DNA of 64,000 bases. Source: Neoroseomonas alkaliterrae (GTDB lineage: Bacteria; Pseudomonadota; Alphaproteobacteria; Acetobacterales; Acetobacteraceae). Positions 51,501 through 59,416 of the stretch are shown here, piece after piece. The DNA is taken from the NCBI RefSeq assembly GCF_014199195.1, contig NZ_JACIJE010000007.1, forward strand, positions 1 to 64,000, written 5' to 3'. Each line of letters starts with the position of its first letter. Position 1 is the first letter of the stretch. Both the position numbers and the translations under genes were made by a program. The notes beneath the pieces were generated by a model. It saw nothing but the letters and a program-made list of their open reading frames with translations. It ran no database searches and was not told the DNA's origin.

Positions 51501-52652
51501 TCAGAACAGCGCCAGCTGCGCCGTCTGCGCCGCCCTGCCCTCCGCCGGCGGCACCCGGAACCGCGAGCAGTCCAGCGCCGCAACCCCGCCGCCGCGGCGC
51601 TCGAGGCCCAGCCGGCGCGCGGCGATGGCGAAGCGCTGCGCCAGCAGGTCGGCGTAGGCGCCGGTGCCCTTCTGGCGGATGCCGAAGCGGCTGTCGTAGA
51701 GCGCGCCCCCGCGCGTCTGGCGGATCAGGGAGAGCACGCGCGCCGCGCGCTCGGGCATGTGGCGGGCGAGCCAATCCTCGAAGAGCTGCTTGATCTCGTG
51801 CGGCAGGCGCAGCAGCACGTAGCCGGCGCTGCCGGCCCCGGCGGCGGCGCAGCGCTCGAGGATGGACTCGAGCTCCGCATCGTTCACGCCCGGGATCATG
51901 GGCGCGGCCAGCACGGCGGTGGGGATGCCGGCATCGGCGAGCTGCCGGATCGCCGCGATCCGCCTCTCGGGCGTGGCGGCGCGGGGTTCCATGATGCGCG
52001 CGAGGCGGGGGTCGAGCGTGGTCACGGACAGGCACACGCGCACCAGGTTGCGCTTCGCCATGGCGCCGAGGATGTCCATGTCGCGCAGCACGCCGGCGGA
52101 TTTCGTCACGATCGTCACCGGATGCTCGAAGCGGTCGAGCAGCTCGAGCACGGCGCGGGTGAGCTTCAGCGTCCGCTCGACGGGCTGGTAGGGATCGGTG
52201 TTCGAGCCGAGCGCGATCGGCCTCGCCACGTAGCCGGGCTTGCGGAGCTCCTTCTCCAGCAGCGCCGCGACATCGGGCTTGAAGAGCAGCCGCGTCTCGA
52301 AGTCGAGACCGGGGGAGAGGCCGAGATAGGCATGCGACGGCCGAGCGTAGCAGTAGACGCAGCCATGCTCGCAGCCGCGATAGGGATTCACCGCGCGGTC
52401 GAAGCCGATATCGGGGCTGTCGTTCCAGGCGAGGGCGGATTTCGACTTGTCGGGCGTGAGCGTGGTGGGCAAGGGGGGCAGGTCGGCGAAGGCGGCCTCC
52501 AGCGTGCCCCAGCCGTCGTCGAAGGCGTGGCGGGCGGAGGATTCGAAGCGGATGGGCGGGTTCAGCCCGGCGCCGCGGCCCTTGCGGGCGGGCGAGGGCA
52601 TGGCGAAGGCCTCGGAGCCGGGCGGGAGGCGATGGGGCGTGCCGTCGGGCAT
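51501..52652 (-). CDS. PA0069-family radical SAM protein (SplB-like)
   Basis: The 383-aa protein has the radical SAM triad in 'NPYRGCEHGCVYCYARPSHA' (CxxxCxxC), preceded by 'SALAWNDSPDIGFDRAV'. It has 'IALGSNTDPYQPVERTLKLT' and 'VTIVTKSAGVLRDMDILGAM' typical of the PA0069/spore-photoproduct-lyase-like group. It probably binds SAM and a 4Fe-4S cluster to repair or modify nucleic acid; this is inferred from relatives, not shown. Upstream lies a GTTC-N7-GTTC box, so SOS control is likely. Start at ATG 52652 is preceded by a weak ribosome site. Confidence 0.88.
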   Translation of the reverse strand: MPDGTPHRLPPGSEAFAMPSPARKGRGAGLNPPIRFESSARHAFDDGWGTLEAAFADLPPLPTTLTPDKSKSALAWNDSPDIGFDRAVNPYRGCEHGCVYCYARPSHAYLGLSPGLDFETRLLFKPDVAALLEKELRKPGYVARPIALGSNTDPYQPVERTLKLTRAVLELLDRFEHPVTIVTKSAGVLRDMDILGAMAKRNLVRVCLSVTTLDPRLARIMEPRAATPERRIAAIRQLADAGIPTAVLAAPMIPGVNDAELESILERCAAAGAGSAGYVLLRLPHEIKQLFEDWLARHMPERAARVLSLIRQTRGGALYDSRFGIRQKGTGAYADLLAQRFAIAARRLGLERRGGGVAALDCSRFRVPPAEGRAAQTAQLALF

Positions 52653-52666
52653 GGCGCTGGTCCCGT

Positions 52667-52681
52667 GTTCGCTGTATGTTC
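52667..52681 (-). promoter_or_regulatory. LexA-type box 1 (GAAC-N7-GAAC)
   Basis: On the minus strand the site reads GAACATACAGCGAAC, an exact match to the alphaproteobacterial LexA consensus, 14 bases before the radical SAM start. It should repress that gene until DNA damage. Confidence 0.72.
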
Positions 52682-52717
52682 CCCGGCACTCTGGCCCGGG
52701 GCCGGCCGCCGCGTCAA

Positions 52718-52732
52718 GAACAGAATGGGAAC
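52718..52732 (+). promoter_or_regulatory. LexA-type box 2 (GAAC-N7-GAAC)
   Basis: The plus strand reads GAACAGAATGGGAAC, again an exact match, 37 bases before the divergent glycosyltransferase start. It lies midway between the two divergent genes and could control either. Confidence 0.7.
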
Positions 52733-52769
52733 GCGTGGTTAATCGGTCCTTAACGCGATCCTGGGCAGA

Positions 52770-53462
52770 ATGAGAACGCAGAGCGAACTCGCCGCCGTCA
52801 TCCCGACGCTCAACGCCGCCTCGGGCCTCGGCCGCACCCTCGATGCACTGAGCGGCCAGGTGGCGGAGATCGTCGTCGCCGATGGCGGCTCCAGCGATGC
52901 CACGCCAGCCATCGCCACGGCCGCCGGCGCCCGCCTCCTTGCCGCCCCGCGCGGCCGTGGCAGCCAGATCGCCGCCGGCACCGCCGCCGCCACCGCGCCC
53001 TGGCTGCTCGTGATCCATGCCGACACCATCCCCGGCCCCGGCTGGGCCGAGGCCGCCGCGCGCTTCATCGCCGAGCCCGCCAACGCCGCGCGCGCGGCGC
53101 ATTTCCGCTTCGCCCTCGACGATGCGAGCCCCGCCGCGCGCCGCCTCGAACGCGCCGTCGCCTGGCGCTGCCGCGCCCTCGGCCTGCCCTATGGCGACCA
53201 GGGGCTGCTGATCGCGCGCCGCTTCCTCGACAGGCTCGGCGGCTACCGGCACATCCCGATCATGGAGGATGTGGACCTGGTGCGGCGCATCGGCCGCGGG
53301 CGCCTTGCCGCGCTCGATCCGCCCTTCGTCACCTCCGCCGAGCGCTGGCGGCGGGAAGGCTGGCTTGCGCGCTCGGCCCGCAACCTCTCCTGCCTCGCCC
53401 TGTGGTTCGCCGGCATGCCGCCGGAGCGCATCGCCCGCCTCTACGCGCGCGGGCGGCGATAG
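52770..53462 (+). CDS. TIGR04283-type glycosyltransferase (family 2)
   Basis: The 230-aa GT-A protein has 'LAAVIPTLNAASGLGRTLDA', 'EIVVADGGSSDATPAIATAA', the metal-binding 'LLVIHADTIPGPGW' and 'IMEDVDLVRRIGRGRLAALD'. This is the TIGR04283 group often labelled 'arsenosugar biosynthesis glycosyltransferase'. No arsenic methyltransferase or arsenosugar radical SAM gene is nearby, so that label is doubtful. It is followed after 11 bases by its usual partner, TIGR04282. A GAAC-N7-GAAC box overlaps its second to seventh codons. Confidence 0.87.
   Translation: MRTQSELAAVIPTLNAASGLGRTLDALSGQVAEIVVADGGSSDATPAIATAAGARLLAAPRGRGSQIAAGTAAATAPWLLVIHADTIPGPGWAEAAARFIAEPANAARAAHFRFALDDASPAARRLERAVAWRCRALGLPYGDQGLLIARRFLDRLGGYRHIPIMEDVDLVRRIGRGRLAALDPPFVTSAERWRREGWLARSARNLSCLALWFAGMPPERIARLYARGRR
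52774..52788 (+). promoter_or_regulatory. LexA-type box 3 (GAAC-N7-GAAC), inside the 5' end of the TIGR04283 gene
   Basis: The plus strand reads GAACGCAGAGCGAAC, a third exact match within 122 bases. It lies just past the ATG at 52770, where bound LexA could block early elongation or where the actual start may be further downstream. Confidence 0.55.
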
Positions 53463-53473
53463 GCGCGCCGCGC

Positions 53474-54163
53474 GTGGCACGGCCGGTCGTCATCCTCTTC
53501 GCCCGCGCGCCCCGCCTCGGCGCGGTCAAGCGGCGCCTCGCGGGCGGCATCGGCGCGCGCGCCGCGCTGCGCTTCTACCGCGCCACCCTCGCCGCCACCG
53601 CGCGGCCCATCGCGCGCGACCGCCGCTGGCGCACCATCCTCGCCGTCACGCCCGCGGGCGCCCGCGCGGACTGGGCGCGCCTCGTCCCGCGCGGCACGCC
53701 GCGCATGCCGCAGCCCCGGGGCGACCTCGGCCGGCGCATGGCGCTCTGCATGCGGCCCTTCCCGGTCGCGATCCTGGCCGGCAGCGACATCCCCGACCTG
53801 CGCCCCGCCGACATCGCCGCGGCCATCCGCGCCCTCGGCCGGGCGCAGGCCGTTTTCGGGCCGGCCGAGGACGGGGGCTTCTGGCTCGTCGGCCTCGGCC
53901 CGCGCCGGCCGGCGAGGCCTTTCGACGACGTGCGCTGGTCGAGCGAGCACGCGCTCTCCGACACGCTGCGGAACTTCCGGGGGCGGCGCGTCGCCACCCT
54001 GCGGCGGCTTCAGGACGTGGATACGGCGGAAGACCTGGCGCGGTGGCGCGGGGGAGGGCGCCGACCTCCCCCGGGACCCCCTCCCGCCAAAGGCCTGAGG
54101 GCCCTTGGAAACCTCGACTTCAGTCGGGGATTCCGGGGAGGGGCGTCACCGGCGCGCCCATGA
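53474..54163 (+). CDS. TIGR04282 (DUF2064) nucleotidyl/glycosyltransferase-like protein with repeat-derived tail
   Basis: The 229-aa GT-A-like protein has 'VILFARAPRLGAVKRRLAGG', 'VAILAGSDIPDLRPADIAAA' and 'FGPAEDGGFWLVGLGP', the DUF2064/TIGR04282 pattern. It starts with GTG 53474. The family usually ends near 'VDTAEDLARW' (residue about 193 here). The following 35 or so residues are Pro/Gly-rich and are read from the left arm of a palindromic repeat (from 54062). So the gene has probably lost its own stop by repeat insertion and gained a new tail. Confidence 0.83.
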   Translation: MARPVVILFARAPRLGAVKRRLAGGIGARAALRFYRATLAATARPIARDRRWRTILAVTPAGARADWARLVPRGTPRMPQPRGDLGRRMALCMRPFPVAILAGSDIPDLRPADIAAAIRALGRAQAVFGPAEDGGFWLVGLGPRRPARPFDDVRWSSEHALSDTLRNFRGRRVATLRRLQDVDTAEDLARWRGGGRRPPPGPPPAKGLRALGNLDFSRGFRGGASPARP

Positions 54164-54257
54164 TCGCTGGCGCACCATGCCCCTCCCCGAAATCCCCGAT
54201 CCGGGATTGGTGTCCAGAGGCCGTTCGGCCTCCGGTGGGGAGAGGTCCGGAGAGGGG
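54062..54257. repeat. long imperfect inverted repeat, about 80-base arms
   Basis: The left arm (54062-54144) and the right arm (54179-54257) are related in inverted orientation. Shared blocks include CCGGGGAGGGGC against GCCCCTCCCCG at the inner ends and GGGGATTCC against GAAATCCCC next to them. The outer parts are related through the GGTCC, GGCCT and TTTCC/TGTCC stretches, with indels. The 34-base centre is itself weakly palindromic (GGCGCGCC and GGCGCACC). It has no reading frame of a transposase. Half-arms of this style recur between genes of high-GC Acetobacteraceae. Confidence 0.65.
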
Positions 54258-54337
54258 CAACGCCCCTCTCCGCCCGCCCTCCGCCCCTGGCCCGCCCGCC
54301 TCCCGCGTGCCAGCCTGCCTCGCGGGAGGGTCCTGCC

Positions 54338-55024
54338 ATGACCGAGCCGCTGCGTTTCGGCCTTCTGCTGTTTCCGCGCCTGACCCAGCTCGACATGACC
54401 GGGCCCTTCGAGGTCTTCGCCCGCGTCCCCGGCGCGCGCGTGCATCTCGTCTGGAAGACGCGCGATCCGGTGGTGTCCGACACCGGCCTTGCGATGCTGC
54501 CGGACACCGATTTCGACTCCTGCCCGCCGCTCGATGTCCTCTGCGTGCCGGGCGGGCCGGGCGTGGCGCCGCTGATGGAGGATGAGGCGGTGCTCGCCTT
54601 CCTCCGCGCCCAGGCGGCGCGCGCGCGCTTCGTCACCTCGGTCTGCACCGGCGCGCTGGTGCTGGGGGCGGCGGGGCTGCTCAAGGGCGTGCGCGCGACG
54701 ACGCATTGGGCGAGCCATGATTTCCTTGCCGCACTCGGCGCGCAGCCGGTGCAGGCGCGCTGGGTGCGCGATGGCCGCGTGGTGACGGGCGGCGGCGTGA
54801 CGGCGGGGATCGACTTCGCGCTCGCGCTGGTGGCCGAGATGCTCTCGCCCGAGGCCGCGCAGGCCATCCAATTGCAGATCGAATACGCCCCCGCGCCGCC
54901 CTTCGCGGCCGGTTCGCCAGAGACGGCGCCGCCGGCGGTGCTCGCCGCGGCGCGGGCGCGCGGGGCGGGGATGCGGACCGAGCGCGAGGCGCTGGTGGCG
55001 CGGGTCGCGGCGCGGCTCGCGTGA
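54338..55024 (+). CDS. DJ-1/PfpI family protein, isonitrile hydratase-like
   Basis: The 228-aa protein has the DJ-1/PfpI fold with nucleophile Cys in 'FVTSVCTGALVLGAAGLLKG' after 'VLCVPGGPGVAPLMEDEAVL'. 'ATTHWASHDFLAALGAQPVQ' and 'VTGGGVTAGIDFALALVAEM' complete the class seen in isonitrile hydratases (InhA) and GATase1-like regulators. It lacks an AraC-type DNA-binding domain, so an enzyme is more likely. GGGAGGGTCC precedes ATG 54338. Its stop overlaps the next start (GTGA). Confidence 0.9.
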   Translation: MTEPLRFGLLLFPRLTQLDMTGPFEVFARVPGARVHLVWKTRDPVVSDTGLAMLPDTDFDSCPPLDVLCVPGGPGVAPLMEDEAVLAFLRAQAARARFVTSVCTGALVLGAAGLLKGVRATTHWASHDFLAALGAQPVQARWVRDGRVVTGGGVTAGIDFALALVAEMLSPEAAQAIQLQIEYAPAPPFAAGSPETAPPAVLAAARARGAGMRTEREALVARVAARLA

Positions 55025-55533
55025 TCCTCGAGACGGCGCGCCTGAGGCTGCGCCCCTTCGTGGCGGCGGACGTGCCGGCCTATGCGGCGATCCGCGCCGA
55101 TCCCGAGGTGATGCGCCCCATGCCCGGCGGCGTTGCGCGCTGCGCGAGCGCGGCCGCCGATGCCGCGCGCCTGGTTGCGGATTTCGCCGCGCAATGGGGC
55201 ACGGTCGGCTGCGCCCCCTGGGCGGTGGAGGAGCGGGCGAGCGGCGCGCTGCTCGGCCATGGCGGGCTGCGCCTGCTGCCCGACCTCGGCGGCGAGACGG
55301 AGATCCTCTACCTCCTCACGCGCGCCGCCTGGGGGCGCGGGCTGGCGAGCGAGGTGGCGGCGGCGGCGCGGGATGCCGGGTTCGGGCGCTTCGGCCTGCG
55401 CCGCCTCGTCGGCTATGCGGCGCCGGGCAATGCGGCCTCGTGCCGCGTGCTGGAGAAGACCGGCCTCGCCTTCGAGCGGGAGGTCGAGGTGTTCGGCCTC
55501 GCGGCGCGGCGCACCGTGATCGGGCGCGGCTGA
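55021..55533 (+). CDS. GNAT family N-acetyltransferase (RimJ/RimL type)
   Basis: The 170-aa protein matches the RimJ-type GNAT fold: 'LETARLRLRPFVAADVPAYA' at the N-terminus, 'EILYLLTRAAWGRGLASEVA' covering the acetyl-CoA loop (RGLA) and 'VGYAAPGNAASCRVLEKTGL'. It probably acetylates a small molecule or protein N-terminus. It begins with GTG 55021 in an overlap with the DJ-1 stop. Confidence 0.92.
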   Translation: MILETARLRLRPFVAADVPAYAAIRADPEVMRPMPGGVARCASAAADAARLVADFAAQWGTVGCAPWAVEERASGALLGHGGLRLLPDLGGETEILYLLTRAAWGRGLASEVAAAARDAGFGRFGLRRLVGYAAPGNAASCRVLEKTGLAFEREVEVFGLAARRTVIGRG

Positions 55534-55593
55534 CCGGCGCCGCGTTCACCGCCGCTTCACGCCTCGCGCGCATGCTGGATGCGGAGGCCGACC

Positions 55594-55971
55594 ATGAGCC
55601 AGACCAGCCAGCCGACCGCCGAGGCCGAACGCGAGGCGCGCCAGCGCGTCGCCCGCCACCTGCAGGACCTGCACCGCCTGCACCTCGCCCTGGCCGAGGA
55701 GAGCCGCGCGCTCAAGCGCTTCACGACCGAAGGCGCGGCGCGCGCCGAGATCGAGATCGCGGCGGAGATGATCGAGGGCTATCTCGCCGCCTCCGCCGCC
55801 TTCCTCGAGAACATGCGCGGCCGCTTCGAGGCGCGGCTGCCGCTGTTGCGGCGCGGCGAGCCGGCCTTCGGCGCCAGGCCCGGCGAGGCGCCGGAGCATG
55901 GCGCCTTCTGGCTGGCCTTCTCCCGCCTCTGCGCCGTGCTGCGGCGCGCCGGGCGGCACGCGGAGGGGTGA
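55594..55971 (+). CDS. small helical protein, unknown function
   Basis: The 125-aa protein is mainly helical and charged, with heptad-like 'ARQRVARHLQDLHRLHLALA' and 'AEIEIAAEMIEGYLAASAAF' segments, so a coiled coil or helical bundle is likely. No family is recognised. GGAGG 7 bases before ATG 55594 chooses this start over ATG 55579. The TGA stop lies within the first arm of palindromic repeat B, suggesting the repeat defines its 3' end. Confidence 0.65.
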   Translation: MSQTSQPTAEAEREARQRVARHLQDLHRLHLALAEESRALKRFTTEGAARAEIEIAAEMIEGYLAASAAFLENMRGRFEARLPLLRRGEPAFGARPGEAPEHGAFWLAFSRLCAVLRRAGRHAEG

Positions 55972-56097
55972 TACCCTGCGGACAAAGGTCGATCCTTTGT
56001 CCGCAGGCTATCAGGATCTGCTTCCTCCCGCGGCCGCCCGACCGGCCACGCGCGCCATGCCAGAGCGCGAAAGGTCAAATCTTTCGCCCTCTGGTAT
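55969..56097. repeat. palindromic intergenic repeat, copy B (two-hairpin form)
   Basis: Hairpin 1 pairs TGATACCCTGCGGACAAAGG (55969-55988) with its complement at 55994-56013 across a 5-base loop; only one of twenty positions mismatches. Hairpin 2 pairs 56057-56073 (ATGCCAGAGCGCGAAAG) with 56081-56097 across 7 bases, with one mismatch and one G-T pair. A spacer related to copy C (CAGGATCTGCTTCC, CGGCCGCCC) lies between. Its first three bases are a gene's stop codon. Confidence 0.8.
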
Positions 56098-56231
56098 GCG
56101 GAGCCGCCTCGCGCGGGTTCCGCCGCGCATCCTGCGTGCGGCGCGCGCGACCGACCCGAGAGTCCCGCGCAGGCAGAGCGGCGGCTCGCCGCCCGACGCC
56201 GCGGGCGAGAGCAGCGCGTGGCATCCCGGCC

Positions 56232-56360
56232 CGATCATCCCCTGCGGACGAAGGATCAGCCTTTCTCCAAAGGGCATCAGGATTCGGCTCCGCGCGCGGC
56301 CGCCCCACCAGCCCCGCGCGCGAGACCAGCGGGCGCAAGTCCAAACCTGTCGCCCGCTGG
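56232..56360. repeat. palindromic intergenic repeat, copy C (two-hairpin form, degenerate first hairpin)
   Basis: The left arm of hairpin 1 (CCTGCGGACGAAGGATCA, 56240 on) is like copy A, but the right arm (CCTTTCTCCAAAGGGCATCA) has drifted, giving six mismatches in twenty. Hairpin 2 has perfect 10-base arms CCAGCGGGCG (56326-56335) and CGCCCGCTGG (56351-56360). Together with copy B it fills the 429-base gap 55972-56400, which holds no gene. Confidence 0.7.
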
Positions 56361-56400
56361 CATCACCTTCGCCCACGCGCCCGGCGAGACGCGCGCCCCT

Positions 56401-58842
56401 TCAGCCGAGCCTCGCCCCCGCGATCAGCAGCACCAGGTCGCGGCCGGTGTCCGGCTCGGTGACGCCGGCCTCGAAGGCCAGGGCCAACTCGTTCCGCCCG
56501 GCTTGCAGCACGAGGTCGAGCACCACCTCGCGCGCCTCCTGCAATCCACCGCCCGCGAGGTCGAGGCGCGCCGCCGCGGCGCCGTTGAGCGCGGCCCGCA
56601 TCCCCTGCCGCGGCACGAGGCAGCGGTAGTCGAGATGCAGCCGCACCGGGCCGGCCTCCGACGCCTCGATCACGAGGCAGGCCCGGCGCGCGGTGACCCA
56701 GCGCACGCCGCCGGGCAGGCCGAGATCCGGGTAGGGGCCCTCGGGCTCCCCGATCCCCTCGGCGAGATCCCAGCGCAGCCGGGCCTCGCCGCGGGCGGGC
56801 GCCGGCACCTCGGCGGGCGGCGGCAGGGGCCGGCGCGACACGCCCGCAAGGGGGTTCGCCGCGACGGAGAGCAGCACCGCCGGCGGCCCGCCCTCGGCCA
56901 GCAGGTCCCAGGGCGCGGGCTCGCCCGCGGCGCGCAGCAGCGCGGCGGGCAGCGCCGCGGTGGCGAGGAAGCCGCCCGCCTCGTCCGGCGCCACGCTCAG
57001 CCGCGCGCTCACCCCGCCCAGCCGCAGCGCGAGCGCGGGCGGCGCCTCGGCGGCGATGCGGAAGGCGAGCACGCAGGGCCGGCCGGGCTCGGCGAGCACC
57101 TCCCCGGACACGGCGGGCGCGATCTCCCAGCCGCCGCCCGGGCGCGGCGGCGCCGTGACACGGGCGAGGGGGCGCGGCGCGTCCCCGCCCTCCCGCGGCG
57201 CGGGCGCGCCCGCCTGCGGGGCCGGGCCGAGGCGCAGGCTCGCGAGCAGGATGCCGAGGTCGCGCGATTCATTGGCCGGACGATGGGTGTGCGGCAGGCG
57301 CAGCCGCAACGCGATGCGCGGGCTGGCCCGCCCCGGCCCGGGGCCGCACAGGATCATGCGCGCCCCGCCGCCCTCGCGCCGCCAGAGCAGGCTGACGGGC
57401 CCCGGGCCGCCGGTGACGACCGCCTTGTCCAGCTGCTCCGGCCCGAAGAAGGCGAGCAGGCCGAGGTCCAGTTCCCACGGCGTCTCGAAGGGCCAGTCGA
57501 AGGCGATCGCCGCCTCCCGGTCCGACCAGCGCGCCGGCCGGCCCTGCACGCTCTCCATGCGATGCCAGCCTTCGCCGAGGCGCGCGATGTCGAGCAGCCC
57601 CTCGACCGGGCGGGCGATCAGGCTCGCCGTCGCGGCGTGGCGGACCCAGAGGGGCGCGAGCTGGTCGAGCAGCGCCGCCGGCCCGTTTGCCGCGCGGTAG
57701 CGCGCCCCGGCCTCGGCCGATCGCGCGGCGAGGCTGCCGAGCCCGGTGAGCGCCTGCCCCACGGCCTCGGCGAGCGCCGCCTCGTCATGGGCGGGGCAGG
57801 CGAGATGGCCCGCGCCCCAGTGCCGGGCCTCGGCGGCGAGCCATGTGTCGTCGGGCACCACCAGCGGAATGCCGAGGCTCACCGCCTCCCACAGCACGCC
57901 CGAGGATTTGCGGCGCGCGAGGCGCGGGTCGTAGGGCAGCACCACGAGATCCGATTCGCGCAGCATGTCGAGATAGGCCCCGGGCGCGAGGCGTCCGGTC
58001 AGGATCTCGATGTTCGGCGCACTGCCGGCGAGCGCGGCGAGGGCCGCGGCGGCCTCGCGCGCCTCGCCCCAGGCGCGCTCGGCGTTGACATGGGCGGCGA
58101 AGGTCGCGCCCGGATGCGCGGCGGCGAGCCGCGGGAGCAGCCGGGGCAGCAGGGCGATGCCCTTGTCCGGCCGCGCATCGCCGGCGAAGAGCAGCACGCG
58201 CGGCGCGGCATGCGGGCGCGGCGGGCCGGGCTCGGGGCGGATCGGCAGCGGGTGGGGCGGGATGGCGCGGCCGAACAGCGCGCCGAACTCCGCCGCGCGC
58301 TGGCCGCCGCTGGCGAAGAGATGGACCTCCGGCCCGTCCTCCTGCGCGAGGCGCTCGGCCATGCGGTAGAACAGGGCGCGCAGCGGTTCCTCGACCGCCA
58401 TCGCGCCCGCGGCGTCGAGCGTGACGCCGGCGGGAAACATCAGATGCACGGCGAAGAGCGGCGCCTCGGCCGGGTCGAAGCCCTTCATCCAGGCGAGGTA
58501 GCCCGCGAGATGGTTCTCCGTGGTGGTGGGCACCAGCACGGCGGCCTCGGGCGGCGTCTCGGCGCGCGGCAGCAGGGAGAGTTCGGCGAGCAGTCGGTCG
58601 TTCAGCGCCTTCCAGTCGTCGGCGGCGCCGATTACCGGGTCGTCGTGCTCACGCGCATAGGTGCTGGTGGAGAAGTGCGGGAGGATGCGCACGCCCTCGA
58701 TGGTGCCGGCGCGGAAGGCGCGGTTGGCGATGATGGTCGCGGGCTGGCCGCGCGCCAGCGCCTCGCGCGCGATGGCGAGGTCGTAGGCGAGGTGATGCCC
58801 CGCTTCGCCTTCGAGATTGGGGTCGAGGATCACGAGCGCCAT
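56401..58842 (-). CDS. large GT-B glycosyltransferase with C-terminal beta-rich domain
   Basis: The 813-aa protein has a GT4-like GT-B region in its first 450 residues: 'LVILDPNLEGEAGHHLAYDL' at the start, 'VLLFAGDARPDKGIALLPRL' and 'VVLPYDPRLARRKSSGVLWE' with the donor-binding Glu, 'SLGIPLVVPDDTWLAAEARH'. Residues about 460-813 are beta-rich and contain 'WELDLGLLAFFGPEQLDKAV' and Gly/Pro linkers, of unknown fold. It is probably cytoplasmic and acts in surface polysaccharide synthesis. It lies 4 bases after the next gene's stop in the same operon. Confidence 0.83.
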   Translation of the reverse strand: MALVILDPNLEGEAGHHLAYDLAIAREALARGQPATIIANRAFRAGTIEGVRILPHFSTSTYAREHDDPVIGAADDWKALNDRLLAELSLLPRAETPPEAAVLVPTTTENHLAGYLAWMKGFDPAEAPLFAVHLMFPAGVTLDAAGAMAVEEPLRALFYRMAERLAQEDGPEVHLFASGGQRAAEFGALFGRAIPPHPLPIRPEPGPPRPHAAPRVLLFAGDARPDKGIALLPRLLPRLAAAHPGATFAAHVNAERAWGEAREAAAALAALAGSAPNIEILTGRLAPGAYLDMLRESDLVVLPYDPRLARRKSSGVLWEAVSLGIPLVVPDDTWLAAEARHWGAGHLACPAHDEAALAEAVGQALTGLGSLAARSAEAGARYRAANGPAALLDQLAPLWVRHAATASLIARPVEGLLDIARLGEGWHRMESVQGRPARWSDREAAIAFDWPFETPWELDLGLLAFFGPEQLDKAVVTGGPGPVSLLWRREGGGARMILCGPGPGRASPRIALRLRLPHTHRPANESRDLGILLASLRLGPAPQAGAPAPREGGDAPRPLARVTAPPRPGGGWEIAPAVSGEVLAEPGRPCVLAFRIAAEAPPALALRLGGVSARLSVAPDEAGGFLATAALPAALLRAAGEPAPWDLLAEGGPPAVLLSVAANPLAGVSRRPLPPPAEVPAPARGEARLRWDLAEGIGEPEGPYPDLGLPGGVRWVTARRACLVIEASEAGPVRLHLDYRCLVPRQGMRAALNGAAAARLDLAGGGLQEAREVVLDLVLQAGRNELALAFEAGVTEPDTGRDLVLLIAGARLG

Positions 58843-58846
58843 GCGG

Positions 58847-59416
58847 CTATTCCATGAGCGCGGCGACGAAGGCGCCGAGGGCGGGGCTGCGGCAGAGCGG
58901 ATGCCGCGCGAGATGGGCGAGGATGGCAGCGATGGCGGCCTGCGTCTCGGGGCGCTCCCGCGCGGCGGCGAGCATTTCGGCGGCGGTCGCGAGCGCGGCG
59001 TCGAGGTTGTGCGCTGCCAGCGCCGCGGTGATGCGCGCCGCGAGGGCGGGGAGGTTGCAGCCCTGCGCGCGCGGCGGCACGAGCAGGGCGCGCGGGGCGA
59101 GCAGGGCGAGGCTCGGCGAGGGCGCGGGATGCGGCACCACCGCGACGCGGCAGCGCGCGGGGGGCTGTGGCGCCTGCAGCACCAGCCGCGCGCCCGTGGC
59201 GACCGAGGGCAGCGCGACGAAGCCGCCCGCGCCGGCGGGCAGGAAATGCACGGGCGGCCCCTCGGGCGGGACGAGCCGCGCGGCATCGGGCACCGGCCAG
59301 CCTGTGGCCTCGACGGCGATGCCCCCGGCGCAGGAGGCGACGAAGCCGGCGGCGTAGCCGCCCGCCGCGATGGGCTGCCAGGCGGCGGGCGGGAGGTCGG
59401 TGAGGCGGGGGCTCAT
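58847..59416 (-). CDS. unknown protein in polysaccharide operon
   Basis: The 189-aa protein is Ala/Pro/Leu-rich without signal peptide or clear membrane segment. Residues 25-120 look beta-rich and 120-189 helical. No family is recognised. Its ATG overlaps the stop of a 20-codon frame (59413-59475), and its stop is 4 bases before the large glycosyltransferase. Position suggests a helper or structural role in the glycan pathway. Confidence 0.6.
   Translation of the reverse strand: MSPRLTDLPPAAWQPIAAGGYAAGFVASCAGGIAVEATGWPVPDAARLVPPEGPPVHFLPAGAGGFVALPSVATGARLVLQAPQPPARCRVAVVPHPAPSPSLALLAPRALLVPPRAQGCNLPALAARITAALAAHNLDAALATAAEMLAAARERPETQAAIAAILAHLARHPLCRSPALGAFVAALME

Noticed and set aside
52770-54163. 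Assignment of the TIGR04283/TIGR04282 pair to arsenosugar biosynthesis
   Set aside because: No arsenic methyltransferase, ArsR/arsenite efflux gene or arsenosugar-type radical SAM gene lies near; the LexA-type boxes suggest another role.
56218-58857. An 879-codon plus-strand frame opposite the large glycosyltransferase
   Set aside because: Antisense shadow of a gene with clear GT-B motifs; it also crosses palindromic repeat C.
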